Below are positions 43,255 to 54,084 of a stretch of DNA of 64,000 bases, piece after piece; positions within the stretch are counted from its first letter, which is position 1; each line of letters begins with the position of its first letter. Below the pieces are notes generated by a model, which saw nothing but the letters and a program-made list of their open reading frames with translations, made no database searches and had not been told where the DNA came from. Source of the stretch: Geotrypetes seraphini (lineage: Eukaryota; Chordata; Amphibia; Gymnophiona; Dermophiidae); contig NC_047088.1 in NCBI RefSeq assembly GCF_902459505.1, positions 102,167,704 to 102,231,703 of the forward strand, written 5' to 3'. The position numbers and the translations under genes are program-made.

Positions 43255-45837
43255 GCACATAAGCATGGCCTCTGCCGAGTCAGACCATAGGTCCATCATG
43301 CCCAGCAGTCCGCTCCCGCGGCGGCCCCCCAGGTCAATGACCTGTAGTGATCTATTACTCAAGAGCATTTTGTCTTGTATAGTAACCCTCTAATTGTACC
43401 CCTGGATTCCCTTACCCCTCAGGAATTCGTCCAGTCCCTTTTTGAAACCCAAAACCGTACTCTGCTCAACCACCCCCTCTGGAAGCGCATTCCAGGTGTC
43501 CACCACCCTCTGGGTAAAGAAGAACTTCCTAGCATTTGTTCTAAAACTATCTCCCTTCAATTTTTTTGAGTGTCCTCTAGTTCTTGTTGCCCCCGCCAGT
43601 CTGAAAAATCTGTCTCTCTCTACCTTCACTATACCCTTCATGATCTTATAAGTTTCTATCATATCCCCTCTAAGTCTCCTCTTTTCTAGGGAAAAGAGCC
43701 CCAACTTCTCCAGCCTCTCAGCATACGAGAGGTTTTCCATGCCCTTTATCATTTTTGTCGCTCTTCTCTGGACCCTCTCGAGTATCGCCATATCTTTCTT
43801 TAGGTACGGCGACCAGTACTGGACGCAGTACTCCAGATGCGGTCGCACCATTGCCCTGTACAGCGGGAGGATAACTTCCTTGGTTCTGGTAGTGATACCT
43901 TTTTTGATAATGCCCAACATTCTGTTCACCTTTTTTGAGGCCGCTGCGCATTGTGCTGCCGGTTTCATTGTTTTATCCACCAAAACCCCCAAGTCCTTTT
44001 CTAGGTTGCCTTTTCCCAATGTCATCCCCCCCATCATGTAGTTGTACATCAGGTTCCCTTTCCCTATGTGCATAACTTTACATTTCTCCACATTAAAACT
44101 CATCTGCCATTTATCTGCCCACTCACTCAGTTTGTCCAGATCCCTTTGGAGTTTTTTACATTCCTCTACAGATCTAACCTTACCGGAGAGTTTTGTGTCA
44201 TCCGCAAATTTTATAACTTCACACTTTGTCCCTGTTTCCAAGTCATTAATAAATATATTGAATAGCAGCGGTCCCAGCACTGACCCTTGTGGGACGCCAC
44301 TTGTGACCCCTTTCCAGTCAGAATAGTGTCCCTTTACTCCTACCCTCTGTTTCCTGTTTGCCAACCAGTTTTTGATCCATCTGTGTATGTCCCCTTCCAC
44401 CCCGTGGTTCCACAGTTTCCTTAGAAGGCGCTCATGAGGTACCTTGTCGAAGGCTTTCTGGAAGTCTAGGTATACTATATCTATGGGGTCACCTTTGTCC
44501 AAATGTCCGCTTATCCCCTCGAAGAAGTGCAGTAGGTTTGTTTGGCAGGATCTTCCAGTACAGAAACCATGCTGGCTTGTTCTCATCAGCTTATTTTTTT
44601 CTATGTGCTCACTGATACTGTTCTTGATCAATGATTCGGCCATCTTCCCTGGAACTGAGGTCAAGCTGACCGGTCTATAATTCCCCGGGTCGCCTCTGGT
44701 TCCTTTCTTGAAGATAGGTGTAACATTTGCTATCCTCCAGTCTTCCGGTATTACCCCTGTTTTCAGGGATAGGTTACAAATCTGTTGCAGTAACTCCGCT
44801 ATTTCGTTTCTAAGTTCTCTTAGTATTCTTGGGTGAATTCCGTCCGGGCCTGGCGATTTGTCAGTTTTTAGCCTATCTATCTGTTTGAGTACGTCTTCGA
44901 GGCTTACCTCCATGCACGATAATATTTCCTCTTGGTCCCCCTTGAAGAATTTTTCCGGTTCCGGAACATTGGATGTGTCCTCTTTTGTGAAGACCGACGA
45001 GAAGAACGTGTTTAATCTGTCCGCCACTTCCTTTTCCTCCTTTACCACTCCTTTCCTATCCCCCTCATCCAGGGGTCCCACTTCCACCCTCGCCGGCTGT
45101 TTCCCTTTCACATATCGAAAGAAAGGTTTAAAGTTCCGTGCCTCTTTTGCAAGTTTCTCTTCATATTCTCTCTTTGCTGTTCTGACTACGCGGTGACATT
45201 CTTTTTGGTGCTTCCTGTGCTTTTTCCAATTTTCCTCAGTTTTATCCTTTTTCCATGTCCTGAAGGATTTTTTCTTATCTCCTACCACCTTCTTAACTTC
45301 TCTTGTTAACCATGCTGGGTCCTTTGCTTGATTCTTTCTGCCCCCTTTTCTAAATCTGGGTATATATCGGCTTTGCGCCTCGTTCACTGTGTCCTTAAAA
45401 AGGGTCCAGGCTTGGTCCACCGTCAGTGCCTTTCTGGTGCTGTTCTTGAGTTTTCTCTTTACCATGTGTCTCATGGCATCGTAGTTCCCTTTCTTGAAGT
45501 TGAACGTTGTTACAGTGGTTCTCTTCCCCTTTGGCATACTTAGTTCCACTTTGAATTGGATCGTGTTGTGGTCACTGTTCCCTAAAGGTCCCGCTACTTC
45601 CACTTCTTGGGCAGGTCCTCTCAGCCCATTAAGGATTAAATCCAGAATAGCTGCCCCTCTCGTTGGTTCTTTGACGAGCTGTTCCAAGTAACAGTCCCCT
45701 ACAGCCTCTAGGAACTCCAATTCCTTTGAACAATTGGAAACTCCATGGCTCCAGTCTATCCCTGGGTAGTTGAAATCTCCCATAACTATGGTGTTAGCGT
45801 TTTTACATTCTCGCCTCAACTCAGCTCTCAGTTCTTC
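43255..45837 (-). mobile_element. Young 5'-truncated CR1 LINE inserted in an older CR1
   Basis: CR1-clade non-LTR element on the minus strand. The 3' end is at about 43255 (a UTR with ctgctgggcatgatggacct and a final gcttatgtgctt). The 5' end at about 45837 is truncated inside the endonuclease. Flanking sequence is an older CR1 RT segment that would be continuous without it; a short att/aat at both edges may be the target duplication. The ORF is open throughout, so the insertion is recent. Confidence 0.85.
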
Positions 45838-45876
45838 ATCTATTGGTGAGGCAAGATTTCCCTTTCCTAAAACCAT
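43390..45876 (-). CDS. CR1 ORF2 protein (partial endonuclease plus reverse transcriptase)
   Basis: 828-codon open frame. Endonuclease remainder: GDFNYPGIDW (33-42) and SDHNTI (101-106). Reverse transcriptase: SPGPDGIHPRIL (341-352), YLDFQKAFDKVPH (469-481), SGVPQGSVLGPLLF (526-539) and the catalytic FADD (557-560). It ends with the CR1 thumb/C-terminal part (LEYCVQYWSPYLKKDM, RDRFFRLAGATRTRG, FFTQRVVDTWNALP). Full CR1 ORF2 is about 900-1000 aa, so the N-terminal endonuclease half is missing. The first 12 or so residues (MVLGKGNLASPI) come from the older CR1 read in another frame and are not part of the protein. No internal stop. Confidence 0.85.
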   Translation of the reverse strand: MVLGKGNLASPIDEELRAELRRECKNANTIVMGDFNYPGIDWSHGVSNCSKELEFLEAVGDCYLEQLVKEPTRGAAILDLILNGLRGPAQEVEVAGPLGNSDHNTIQFKVELSMPKGKRTTVTTFNFKKGNYDAMRHMVKRKLKNSTRKALTVDQAWTLFKDTVNEAQSRYIPRFRKGGRKNQAKDPAWLTREVKKVVGDKKKSFRTWKKDKTEENWKKHRKHQKECHRVVRTAKREYEEKLAKEARNFKPFFRYVKGKQPARVEVGPLDEGDRKGVVKEEKEVADRLNTFFSSVFTKEDTSNVPEPEKFFKGDQEEILSCMEVSLEDVLKQIDRLKTDKSPGPDGIHPRILRELRNEIAELLQQICNLSLKTGVIPEDWRIANVTPIFKKGTRGDPGNYRPVSLTSVPGKMAESLIKNSISEHIEKNKLMRTSQHGFCTGRSCQTNLLHFFEGISGHLDKGDPIDIVYLDFQKAFDKVPHERLLRKLWNHGVEGDIHRWIKNWLANRKQRVGVKGHYSDWKGVTSGVPQGSVLGPLLFNIFINDLETGTKCEVIKFADDTKLSGKVRSVEECKKLQRDLDKLSEWADKWQMSFNVEKCKVMHIGKGNLMYNYMMGGMTLGKGNLEKDLGVLVDKTMKPAAQCAAASKKVNRMLGIIKKGITTRTKEVILPLYRAMVRPHLEYCVQYWSPYLKKDMAILERVQRRATKMIKGMENLSYAERLEKLGLFSLEKRRLRGDMIETYKIMKGIVKVERDRFFRLAGATRTRGHSKKLKGDSFRTNARKFFFTQRVVDTWNALPEGVVEQSTVLGFKKGLDEFLRGKGIQGYN

Positions 45877-45905
45877 GTTGGCTTTCTCTCATTAAGCCAA
45901 GTTTA
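45838..45905 (-). mobile_element. Older CR1 fragment, upstream half
   Basis: Encodes LMRESQHGFRKGKSCLTN on the minus strand, the conserved CR1 segment just upstream of the palm region found at 43005-43254. Confidence 0.65.
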
Positions 45906-46395
45906 TGTATATGTGGATTGGGTCCTAAAGTTTTTTATGTGAATTATCAAGTTGAATTGACAATAAAGTCTAAACTTCATTGGCTTGCTATAATTTCCAG
46001 GGTTTATTTTAAATGTGCCTGCTTAACATTTAAGGTCTTGCATGACATCCTTCCTCCTTTAGTTCTCCTGTCTTGGAATTCTGTAAGATCTGACATTACC
46101 AGATCTACTCAAAATTTTAAATTCTCCTTTCCTACATTAGCAAATTAGGGAAGTCTCTACTTTTCAAAATTACCGAGCTGTGAAATGATTTTCCTATTTA
46201 TCTGCGCAATCTGGGCTCTTTCCAACCATTTTGAAAACATCTGAAAACTTGGCTATTTTCACAATTGTAAATTTCGCTCCTCTCCATACTATTCCAAATC
46301 CATATTGTATCTGTTCTCCTTTCTAATTTTCTTGTAAACCGTGCCGAGCTCTACTGTTATAGAGAAGATGCGGTATATAAGCCAAAGGTTTAGTT
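45906..46395 (+). mobile_element. L2-like LINE 3' fragment
   Basis: Encodes KLHWLAIISRVYFKCACLTFKVLH, the L2 C-terminal LHWLPV box, then a UTR ending gtaaaccgtgccgagctcta and atgcggtatataagccaa, the L2-type 3' tail. Confidence 0.7.
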
Positions 46396-46916
46396 TAGAA
46401 AGGAAGGAAGGAGGGAAGGGGCTTTAGCTTACATAGGAAGGAAGGGGGCACTAACTTATATAGGAAGGAGGGAGGGAATAGAAAGGGACAATTGTTGGGC
46501 CTGAGTAAAGAAAGAAAGAAAGATTGGATGCAAAGTCAGAAGGAAGTGCAACCAGAAACTCATGAAATTACCAGACAACAAAGGTAGGAAAAATGATTTT
46601 ATTTTCTGTTTTGTGATTACAATATGTCAGATTTGAGATATGGCACCTGCCAGAGCTGGTGTTAGATTGTGAATGTGAGCTAGGATTTAACAGAGAGAGG
46701 AAAAGTCTTTTTTTGTTTGTTTATTTTGTTTACATCACAGCGTCAGTGTAGGTAGGAAAGGGCAAAGGGGGTGAAGAGGCTATAAAATAAGCCCATCAGG
46801 ATGTTTGAAAAAAACAAACAAACAACAAAACACCCAATTGGGCAGGAAAATCAAATTGAAAAATTGATTCAATAGGCTGAATTGAATCAATTTTTTTTTC
46901 CTGAATCGGGCAGCTC
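46396..46916. mobile_element. Remains of a hAT-like non-autonomous element
   Basis: A ggaaggaaggaggg-rich zone, then ttaccagacaacaaaggtag and cagagctggtgttagattg, which match the reverse complement of the hAT interior at 30780-30900. Then ttgattcaataggctgaatt and gaatcgggcagct at the end. No transposase. Confidence 0.5.
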
Positions 46917-47466
46917 TACTGGTCACCCATCAACATTGTGCACACAAGAGCACATTGACAGGGCAGATGACATGAATAGAGAAGACTGACAAACAACAGT
47001 GTCTCAATTGGCTGCAGATTTGGATATCAGCTATGGTTCTTAATTTGCCATAATGCATGAAGACTTGGGATACAGTAAAGTCTACGCATGATGGGTTCCC
47101 ACACAGTTTACTGATCTGCACAAGCAACAGCATGTGAAGGTTGCGACCCAATTCCTGAGACAGTATGAAGAAAGTCTGAGTATTTTGGAGACAATTATCA
47201 CTGGCAACAAGACATGGGTACATCACTGCAACCTGGAGAGCAAAAGACAAAGCATGATGAAGTAAAGGAAGCGGTTCTCACATGACTTCAGGAACAGCTG
47301 AAAAACTTCTTCTCTGTAGGAATGCAGAAGCTAGTTGAATGAATGATACAGCAAATGTGTCGTCTTGCATGGAGACTATGTGGAAAAATGATAAGTTAGT
47401 GCTCACAGTTACTTCTATTAAAGCCGTTAAATGTATTTTGCTTTTACTCTTTGATTTACCCTCATA
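46917..47466 (+). mobile_element. Internally deleted mariner, copy 1 (5'-truncated)
   Basis: Same family as the minus copy at 47599-48504. The plus-strand sequence runs from the equivalent of GRPSTLLTQEH to the 3' end, with remains of ETIITGNKTWVHHCNLESKRQS in the middle and a terminal ctctttgatttaccctca. It carries the same internal deletion junction (agcatgatgaagtaaaggaa) as the other copy and has stop codons. Confidence 0.75.
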
Positions 47467-47598
47467 TGTTATTATAGCAGTAATAAATGCCATTTGGGAA
47501 TAAATGAAACTGTATCCTCAAATCTCAAATAGACAACTAAAAAGTATATGATTGGTTGGAGTCAAACTCTAAAAATAATCACCTCAATATTAAAAATA
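47467..47598. other. Spacer between the two mariner copies
   Basis: AT-rich, nothing recognised. Confidence 0.3.
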
Positions 47599-48504
47599 CC
47601 AAGGTATATCAAAAAGCAAAGGCAAAATACATTTAACGGCTGTAATAGAAGTAACTGTGAGAATTGAACATATCACTTTTCCACATAGTCTCCATGCAAG
47701 ACGACACATTTGTTGTATCATTCGTTCAACTAGCTTCTGCATTCCTTCAGAAAAGAAGCTTTTCAGCTGTTCCTGAAGTCATGTGAGCACCGCTTCCTTT
47801 ACTTCATCATGCTTTGTCTTTTGCTCTCCAGGTCGCAGTGATGTACCCATGTCTCATCACCAGTGACAGTTCTCTCCAGAATACTCAGAACTTCTTCATA
47901 CCATCTCAGGAACTGGGCCACAACCTCCACATGCTGTTGCTTGTGCAGATAGTAAGTTGTTTGGGAACCCATCGTGCGCAGACTCCTGTATCCTAAGTCA
48001 TCAAGCATTATGGCAAAAGCAGATCCATAGCTGATACCCAAATTTGCAGCCAATTCAGATACCATTATCCGTTGGTCTTCTCTATCCAAGACATCCGCCC
48101 TGTCAACGTGCTCTTGTGTGAGCAATGTTGATGGGCGACCAGAACAACCTTCGGTTATACCTGTTCTTCCCACTTTAAACCTTTTTACCCACTCATAAAC
48201 CTTTTGTTGATTCATGGTGCTATGTCCATACTGAGTCAATATTCGATGGTGAATTTCCACAGGTTTCACTCCTTCTGCCCAAAGAAAGCACACTACTGCA
48301 CATTGTTCTTCGATGGTGCAATCTTGCAATGAAGCGTCCATGTTTCTGACCTCGTGGCTGCCATGTGACTAAAGGCCAAGCGCTACACTGTGCATGGATG
48401 AACTATCCAACAAGCAATGTACGAGTACATATCTTGAATTTCGTTAGCTATGTTCCAGTTATCATGTAATTTAACAAGTGCCTTTAATTTTTGATTCACC
48501 TTTG
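47599..48504 (-). mobile_element. Internally deleted mariner, copy 2
   Basis: Tc1/mariner element of the mariner group. Inverted ends are ccaaggtatatcaaaaagca (left) and taatttttgattcacctttg (right), each next to TA (47597-47598 and 48505-48506). The transposase N-terminal part is open from codon 1 to 180. Confidence 0.8.
47799..48341 (-). pseudogene. Truncated mariner transposase
   Basis: 180 codons: an N-terminal helix-turn-helix (EEQCAVVCFLWAEGVKPVEI, KVYEWVKRFKVGRTGI), the second HTH with GRPSTLLTQEHVD, and the first catalytic block ERTVTGDETWVHHCDLESK with its Asp. The frame stops right after ESKRQSMMK. Full mariner transposases are about 345 aa, so the last two catalytic acids are gone through an internal deletion shared with the copy at 46917-47466. 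It could at most be a DNA-binding remnant. Confidence 0.8.
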
Positions 48505-48589
48505 TAATATAGAGCTGACAGCATTCATAGAGTTATAGGTATCCTAACTTTTATATAATGCTAATAATGCAGACCTCTACGTAAAGTAT

Positions 48590-49040
48590 AATTTTATTTT
48601 TTGGTAGTGTCGATAGTGTGCATAGTGCTGTATGAGGTGGAATTTTTTTCATTGTGATAGTGCTGTTGTATTGTTGGCGATCTATTTTGTATCTCTTTAG
48701 ACATGTCAGTATAACACTGTATGAGGTAGAATTTTATTTAGCTTTGACAGTGTGTGCAGTACTACGAGAAGGTACAATTAAGTTTTATACATTGTTTTCA
48801 GTGAGTAATACTGTACAAGGTATAATTACCATTTCATAGTGTACTGATTGTATGTACAGTACTGAATAGTACTTTTATTTTTATGTAGTGGAGATTATGC
48901 AGCACTGCAGGAGGTACAGTTATATTTACATTCTCTACAATACTCAGTACACTGTAATATTTATACTTCATAGATGCTGCTCATGCTTTCAACACTGTAT
49001 ATAATAACTATACATTATACAGCACTGCATGTTCTGTTAA
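48590..49040. repeat. Degenerate AT-rich minisatellite
   Basis: About eight diverged units built on agtactgtat(g)aggta(c)aattttattt, about 50-65 bases each, with pieces such as gtgctgtatgaggtggaatt, acactgtatgaggtagaatt, actgtacaaggtataattac and cactgcaggaggtacagtta. Confidence 0.6.
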
Positions 49041-49439
49041 TCACGCTACGATTTTGTAAAAGGGTGGGTTAGGGAAGTTACCAAGGTGTGGGAAAAGGTG
49101 AGCTTTTACTGTTCCTTGATTAACCATGGGAGTTACCAACCTACAATATGAAACCTTCAATTCCAACTCCTCTATTTTTCTGCTGACCTACTCTGAATCT
49201 AGCTTCGACTTCTACTGATATTAAGCTTTAAATTTTTTCTTCTGGATCGGAAGTACCGGCAAATATAACTTTAGATCCAGAACAAAGATATGTGTATATA
49301 AAATGATAAATTTACCATATATTATAATTGTTTTTTAAATTTTGAAGTTGGATTCATTGTTGGTGCATTTTTACTGACTCCACCCAAAATTGCTTCTGAT
49401 TGACTCCACAGCCCTGCTGATTACTATGGTAAATGGGTA
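49041..49439. other. Non-coding stretch
   Basis: No gene or clear repeat. It may include the 5' untranslated part of the L2 that follows. Confidence 0.3.
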
Positions 49440-52400
49440 AATGAATTATGCTGCTTTCAAAGAGTATTATTCCAGCAGACTAGGGGAATTGAGCTTAAAG
49501 CTGTGGCCTGATGCTATTGGCACTACTCTCCTCCCCGATCTCTATCCTCAAGACCTCGTCCTACCGTCCCAGAACACCCCCCCCCCCTACGCAAACCAAA
49601 GAAACCTCACAGTAAAAAACTCCGATCGTTGAGGAAAATCCCCCACTCAGTACCTGTTGACGCTCCCCACTACCAAAATGTTCAAGGCTTCTACCTAAAC
49701 ATCTGATCTATCAGGAACAAAACCCAGCTAGTTAAAGATTGGCTAGAAGAGACCAACCCCAACTTTGTCCTCTTAACTGAAAACGTGGTTGATCTCCGAC
49801 AAGGATATCATAATTCGTGAATGTCTTCCTCCTTGGTTTAAAATCACATCTCTACCCAGAGCCAGGGGAAGAGGGGGAGGGCTTGCCATCATAACAAGAG
49901 ATTCATTCATGCCCACCATCTTAGCCTCGAAATCCTCAACGGATCTCGAAATTCTTTCATGTAAACTCCAGTCAGACCAGCTAGAAGATAGCTTAATTAT
50001 TATACTATTTTACATCCCCCCAAGAAATGGTACTCCGCCAAAGACAACTTCTCCAAATTCCTCCTCACCAACTCAATTACAGGTCCCTACAACCTACTGA
50101 TCGGGGACCTGAACATCCACCTAGAACAGGTTGAGCAAAGCGACACTAAAGATTTATTATCCCTCATCACCTCTCTAGACTTTTTTATACCGACCCCGGA
50201 AAAAACCCATCACAAAGGTCACCAGCTAGACCTAGTAACCTTCTCCCCCAAAGAACAAGCCCACCCCAAGATTCTTGGACAGATTCCCTATGGTCAGACC
50301 ACCGACTATGCAATTTCCAACTTAACTGGCAAACCAGACATCTCCTATCCAATCCCAAGATGGCAAAAAGGTCTAAGAAGGTGATATCGACAAGAGGCTT
50401 AATAAACCCAGTGGAATTCTGGTCACACTATGACATCACTTCCAACCCGGACCCCAATTCTTTTACGGTCGACTCCTGGACCAACACGAGCTCACAGATC
50501 CTAAACAAAATGGCCCCCATCAAAATAAGAAAAATGAGAGAAAAAAATTTGGATGGCTGGTTCGACGCCGAACTAGGATCAGTGAAACGGGAACTGCGAA
50601 AACTCGAAAGACTATGGCTGAAATCTGGCGATAGTATAGAGAGAGCCAATTAGAGAACAAAATTAAAAGAATATAAAAAACTCATAACTACCAAATGCAC
50701 TAACTTTTACACTCTAAAAATCGGCTCCCCAAACCCTGACATCAAACACCTTTTCAAAATAGTCAACAACCTTTACGACATTCAAACCCTAACCCGTCCT
50801 ACTTCAGACTCCCCACCACCGGCCAATGTCCTGGCCAAGTTTTTCAACAGCAAAATCTCTAATCTGAGATCCAACCTACCGTCCGTCACAACCAACCATC
50901 TGTACTACCCAGTTGCTCAGATCTATGACGAACCCAGGGCTGATCTGTTCTGGAACAATTTTACCATCCCAACCTGGCAACAATTCTGCAAGTTTTACTC
51001 AAAATATGCCAACTCCCACTGCAAATTAGACTGTTGCCCACCAAATGTAATGAAAGTTGCCCCGGTCACCTTCAAAGCTAAGTTACACACTTGGCTCTCT
51101 TCCCTCCTACAGTCAGGCACCTTCCCTGAGGACCTAGGCCAGATCCTAATTACTCCGATCGTAAAAAAAACCCAAAGAACCCATATACCTGACATCAAAT
51201 TACAGACCCATTGTGAACATTCCCTTCTTTACAAAGTTGATGGAAGGCCTGGTCAACCAAGACTTAGTAACCTATCTGGACAAATTCAATGTTCTAAATG
51301 ATAACCAGTCAGGCTTTCGTTCCGGACACAGCACTGAAACTGTTATTGCTTCTCTGCTAGATTCCCTCCATAGACTGTTTTAACCGGGGCACAAGTGCAC
51401 TAATCCTGCAATTTGATTTAAGTAGTGCCTTCGACTTAGTCGACCATGCCATTCTTTTGGACTGTTTGGAGTCAATCGGTCTCTCGGGCAATGTGTTAAA
51501 TTGGTTCCAGGGCTTTCTAAGTAAACGATCATATCAAGTTTACAGTGACAATACTCATTCCTTCAGCTGGGTAAATGCATGTGGAATCCCTCAAGGTTCC
51601 CCCCCTGTCCCCCACACTGTTCAACATCTACCTGGCCTCTCTAGGGAACCTATTGCAAAGTCTGAAAATCAAATTCTACATTTATGCTGACGACATCACC
51701 TTAATCTTTCCCCTAACTAACTTAACTCCCGAACTAACTTAACTCCCGAGACAAAAAATCACCTGGCATCTATCTTAAAGCAAATCGAGCTATAGATGGC
51801 CGATTTCAAATTGAAACTCAATTCAGAAAAAAACAAATTCTTCCTGGCGTGTCCGAATGACAAAATCAAAGATTCATCAATCTCCTTGAATGGTCAACTC
51901 TTTCCTATCACAGATTCCATAAAAATTCTGGGAGTGACACTAGACCGCAGCCTTACCCTTTAAGCACACACCGACTTACTGGTCAGAAAAACTTCTCCGC
52001 CTTATGGAAACTAAAAACCATCAGAAAGTACTTCGACACAACCTCATTCCGCTTACTGGTGCAATCCTCCATTCTAAGCTTACTCGACTACTGTAACATC
52101 ATCTATCTGGGTTTCTTCAAAAAAACCATTCAAAGACTCTGAATCATCCAAAATTCGGCAATCCGACTGATCTTTGGACTAAAAAAATGGGAACACATAA
52201 ACCCCTACTACCAAAAACTCCACTGGTTGCCCGTTGAAGCAAGAGTGCAGTTCAAGTTTGCCTGTCTCTGTTTCAAATCCATTTTTGGTTCAGCCCTCTT
52301 ATACTTGGTTCCCCATTTTATCTTAGATTGTCCATCCAGACCCACACGCAGAACTCACCTGTTTAGTCATCCAACTCTAAAGGCCTGCCGCTATAAAAGA

Positions 52401-52795
52401 TACCTGAATAGAACACTCGCCTTCCAAGCAGGGCAACTAAATGATTGGCTGGGCATTATCATCTCGCGCTCCTCATCCTACCTAAACTTCAGAAAATTAT
52501 TAAAAACTAACCTATTTAACCGATTTGTAATCTTAAACCTCTATGCCCAACCCTGTCTCCCAATTTCTCTACCCTCCCCCTGTTTCCTACTCACCTATAC
52601 TTATGGCCCCTATATACTGTACCTGTATCCTGCTTCCTATATAAATTGTATCTTGTATCCTGCTTACCTATATAAATTGTATCTTTACTAGCTGTTTGTA
52701 CCTATATTCGCTGATTGTCCAGCCCTTCTTTGTTGTAAACCGCCTCGAACTACTACGGATTTGGAGATATATAAGAAATAAATTATTATTATTAT
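49440..52795 (+). mobile_element. Near full-length but decayed L2 LINE
   Basis: Plus-strand non-LTR element. Endonuclease: NFVLLTE near 49765, LIGDLNIHLEQVEQ near 50100 and HQLDLVTF near 50220. RT: NDNQSGFRSGHSTETVIASL near 51300, LDYCNIIYLGF near 52090, HAILLDCLESIGLSGNVLNW at 51450-51500, CGIPQGSP near 51580 and YADDITLIFP near 51690. C-terminal LHWLPVEARVQFKFACLCFK near 52225. The 3' end is gtaaaccgcctcgaactact followed by an ATT run. About ten stops and frameshifts, so moderately old. Confidence 0.85.
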
Positions 52796-52941
52796 CTGGG
52801 GTCCGAAGTTCTGTCCCCACCATCTAAAACATGACCCTTTAGTAGTAGTACTGTAAGACTACCACTGGGAGTGCTATTTTGTATGCAAGTATTGGAAGGG
52901 CAAAAGCAAATAGGAATTGCTATTGCCCACTGACACACTAA

Positions 52942-53070
52942 CTGCTTCTTTTATAAAGCTGCGCTAGTAGCTGCCGCGCGGCAATAGCCCCGAAGCCCTT
53001 TAAATCTCTATGGGCTTCGGGGCCGTTAGCACAGGGCAGCCGCTAGCGCGGCTTTGTAAAAGGAGCCCCA
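52942..53070. mobile_element. PIF/Harbinger-type MITE
   Basis: Inverted ends ttttataaagctgcgctagt and ctagcgcggctttgtaaaag with an inner palindrome on ccccgaagcccttt/gggcttcgggg. Same family as 53232-53341. Edges are approximate. Confidence 0.65.
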
Positions 53071-53231
53071 AATCACCAGATAACTTAATAGGACCACAGA
53101 GGTAGAGGGCTTGATCAACTGGGGAGGGGCTTGAATAGGGGGGTTGGTGTTGCTCATGGAGGGACTTACTCATGCTGGAGTAGGGGACATTGAGCAGATG
53201 ATCATTAGGGGTTGCATGCCAGTGACATTAA

Positions 53232-53341
53232 CCCCCTCTTCTACAAAGCCGCACAGCAACAGCCCCGAAGCCCTTTAAATCTCTGGGCTTCGGGGCCGTT
53301 ACCACGTGGCAGCCACTAGTGCGGCATTGTAAAAGAGGGGG
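53232..53341. mobile_element. PIF/Harbinger-type MITE with TAA duplication
   Basis: 110 bases, inverted ends ccccctcttctacaaagccg and cggcattgtaaaagaggggg, flanked by TAA at 53229-53231 and 53342-53344. The inner palindrome (ccccgaagcccttt) is shared with 52942-53070. Confidence 0.8.
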
Positions 53342-53683
53342 TAAGAATGAATGAATTTAATTTATTTACCCTAAAATTTAAACATTGCACGTATATAGAG
53401 CTTCTTGCTACATAATTTAAAAAAAATTCCTTATTTCATGTTGAATAACTTTTGGTCTATAATGTATCTTAAAAAGAAAATTATTTAGATAGATTTTTCC
53501 TCCAAAAAAGCATTTTATTTAAAAAAAATATCAGATTTAAATTTTAAAAATGTGATTTTTTTTAAATTGATTTTTATCCACCTTGGTATTCCACATTTTA
53601 GGGTGTCAAAACATATATACCTTGAAAACATTTTCTATCACCATTTTCACCTGTTTCAAGTTATGCATGATCTCAACAAATTA
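53342..53683. other. AT-rich stretch
   Basis: Long A and T runs, no gene or recognised repeat. Confidence 0.3.
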
Positions 53684-53834
53684 TCCCCTCCTTTTATGAA
53701 GCCGTGTTAGCATTTTATATCACTGGCTGCAGCGGTAAAAGTTCCAATGCTCATAGGAATTCTATAAGCGTTGGAGCTTTTACTGCTTTGGCTAGCAATA
53801 AAATTGCTAATGCAGCTTCATAAAAGGGGGGAGG
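53684..53834. mobile_element. PIF/Harbinger-like MITE
   Basis: Inverted ends tcccctccttttatgaagcc and gcttcataaaaggggggag around the palindrome ctcataggaattctataagc. The interior resembles the MITE at 37984-38135 (gttggagc, taaaa, tgct words). Confidence 0.6.
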
Positions 53835-54084
53835 TATGTTTTTCATAAATGGGGCTTGGAGGACTACTAGATGGTAGTGATTTGTGCACCACTTTGATGA
53901 GAAAATCCATGACTCAGAAAACTTTTAGATTTCTTAATTACAATTTCTTTGGTACGCTGATTTACAAAATCCACTGCATATGTGTAGTTAATTATTTTTA
54001 ATGTTTTTGTACTACCTTTTGAATCAATAATATAACAAAATGGTTTATAATCTATGTATAATAATAAAATTAAATATATACATA
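53835..54084. other. Non-coding stretch
   Basis: AT-rich, nothing recognised. Confidence 0.3.
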
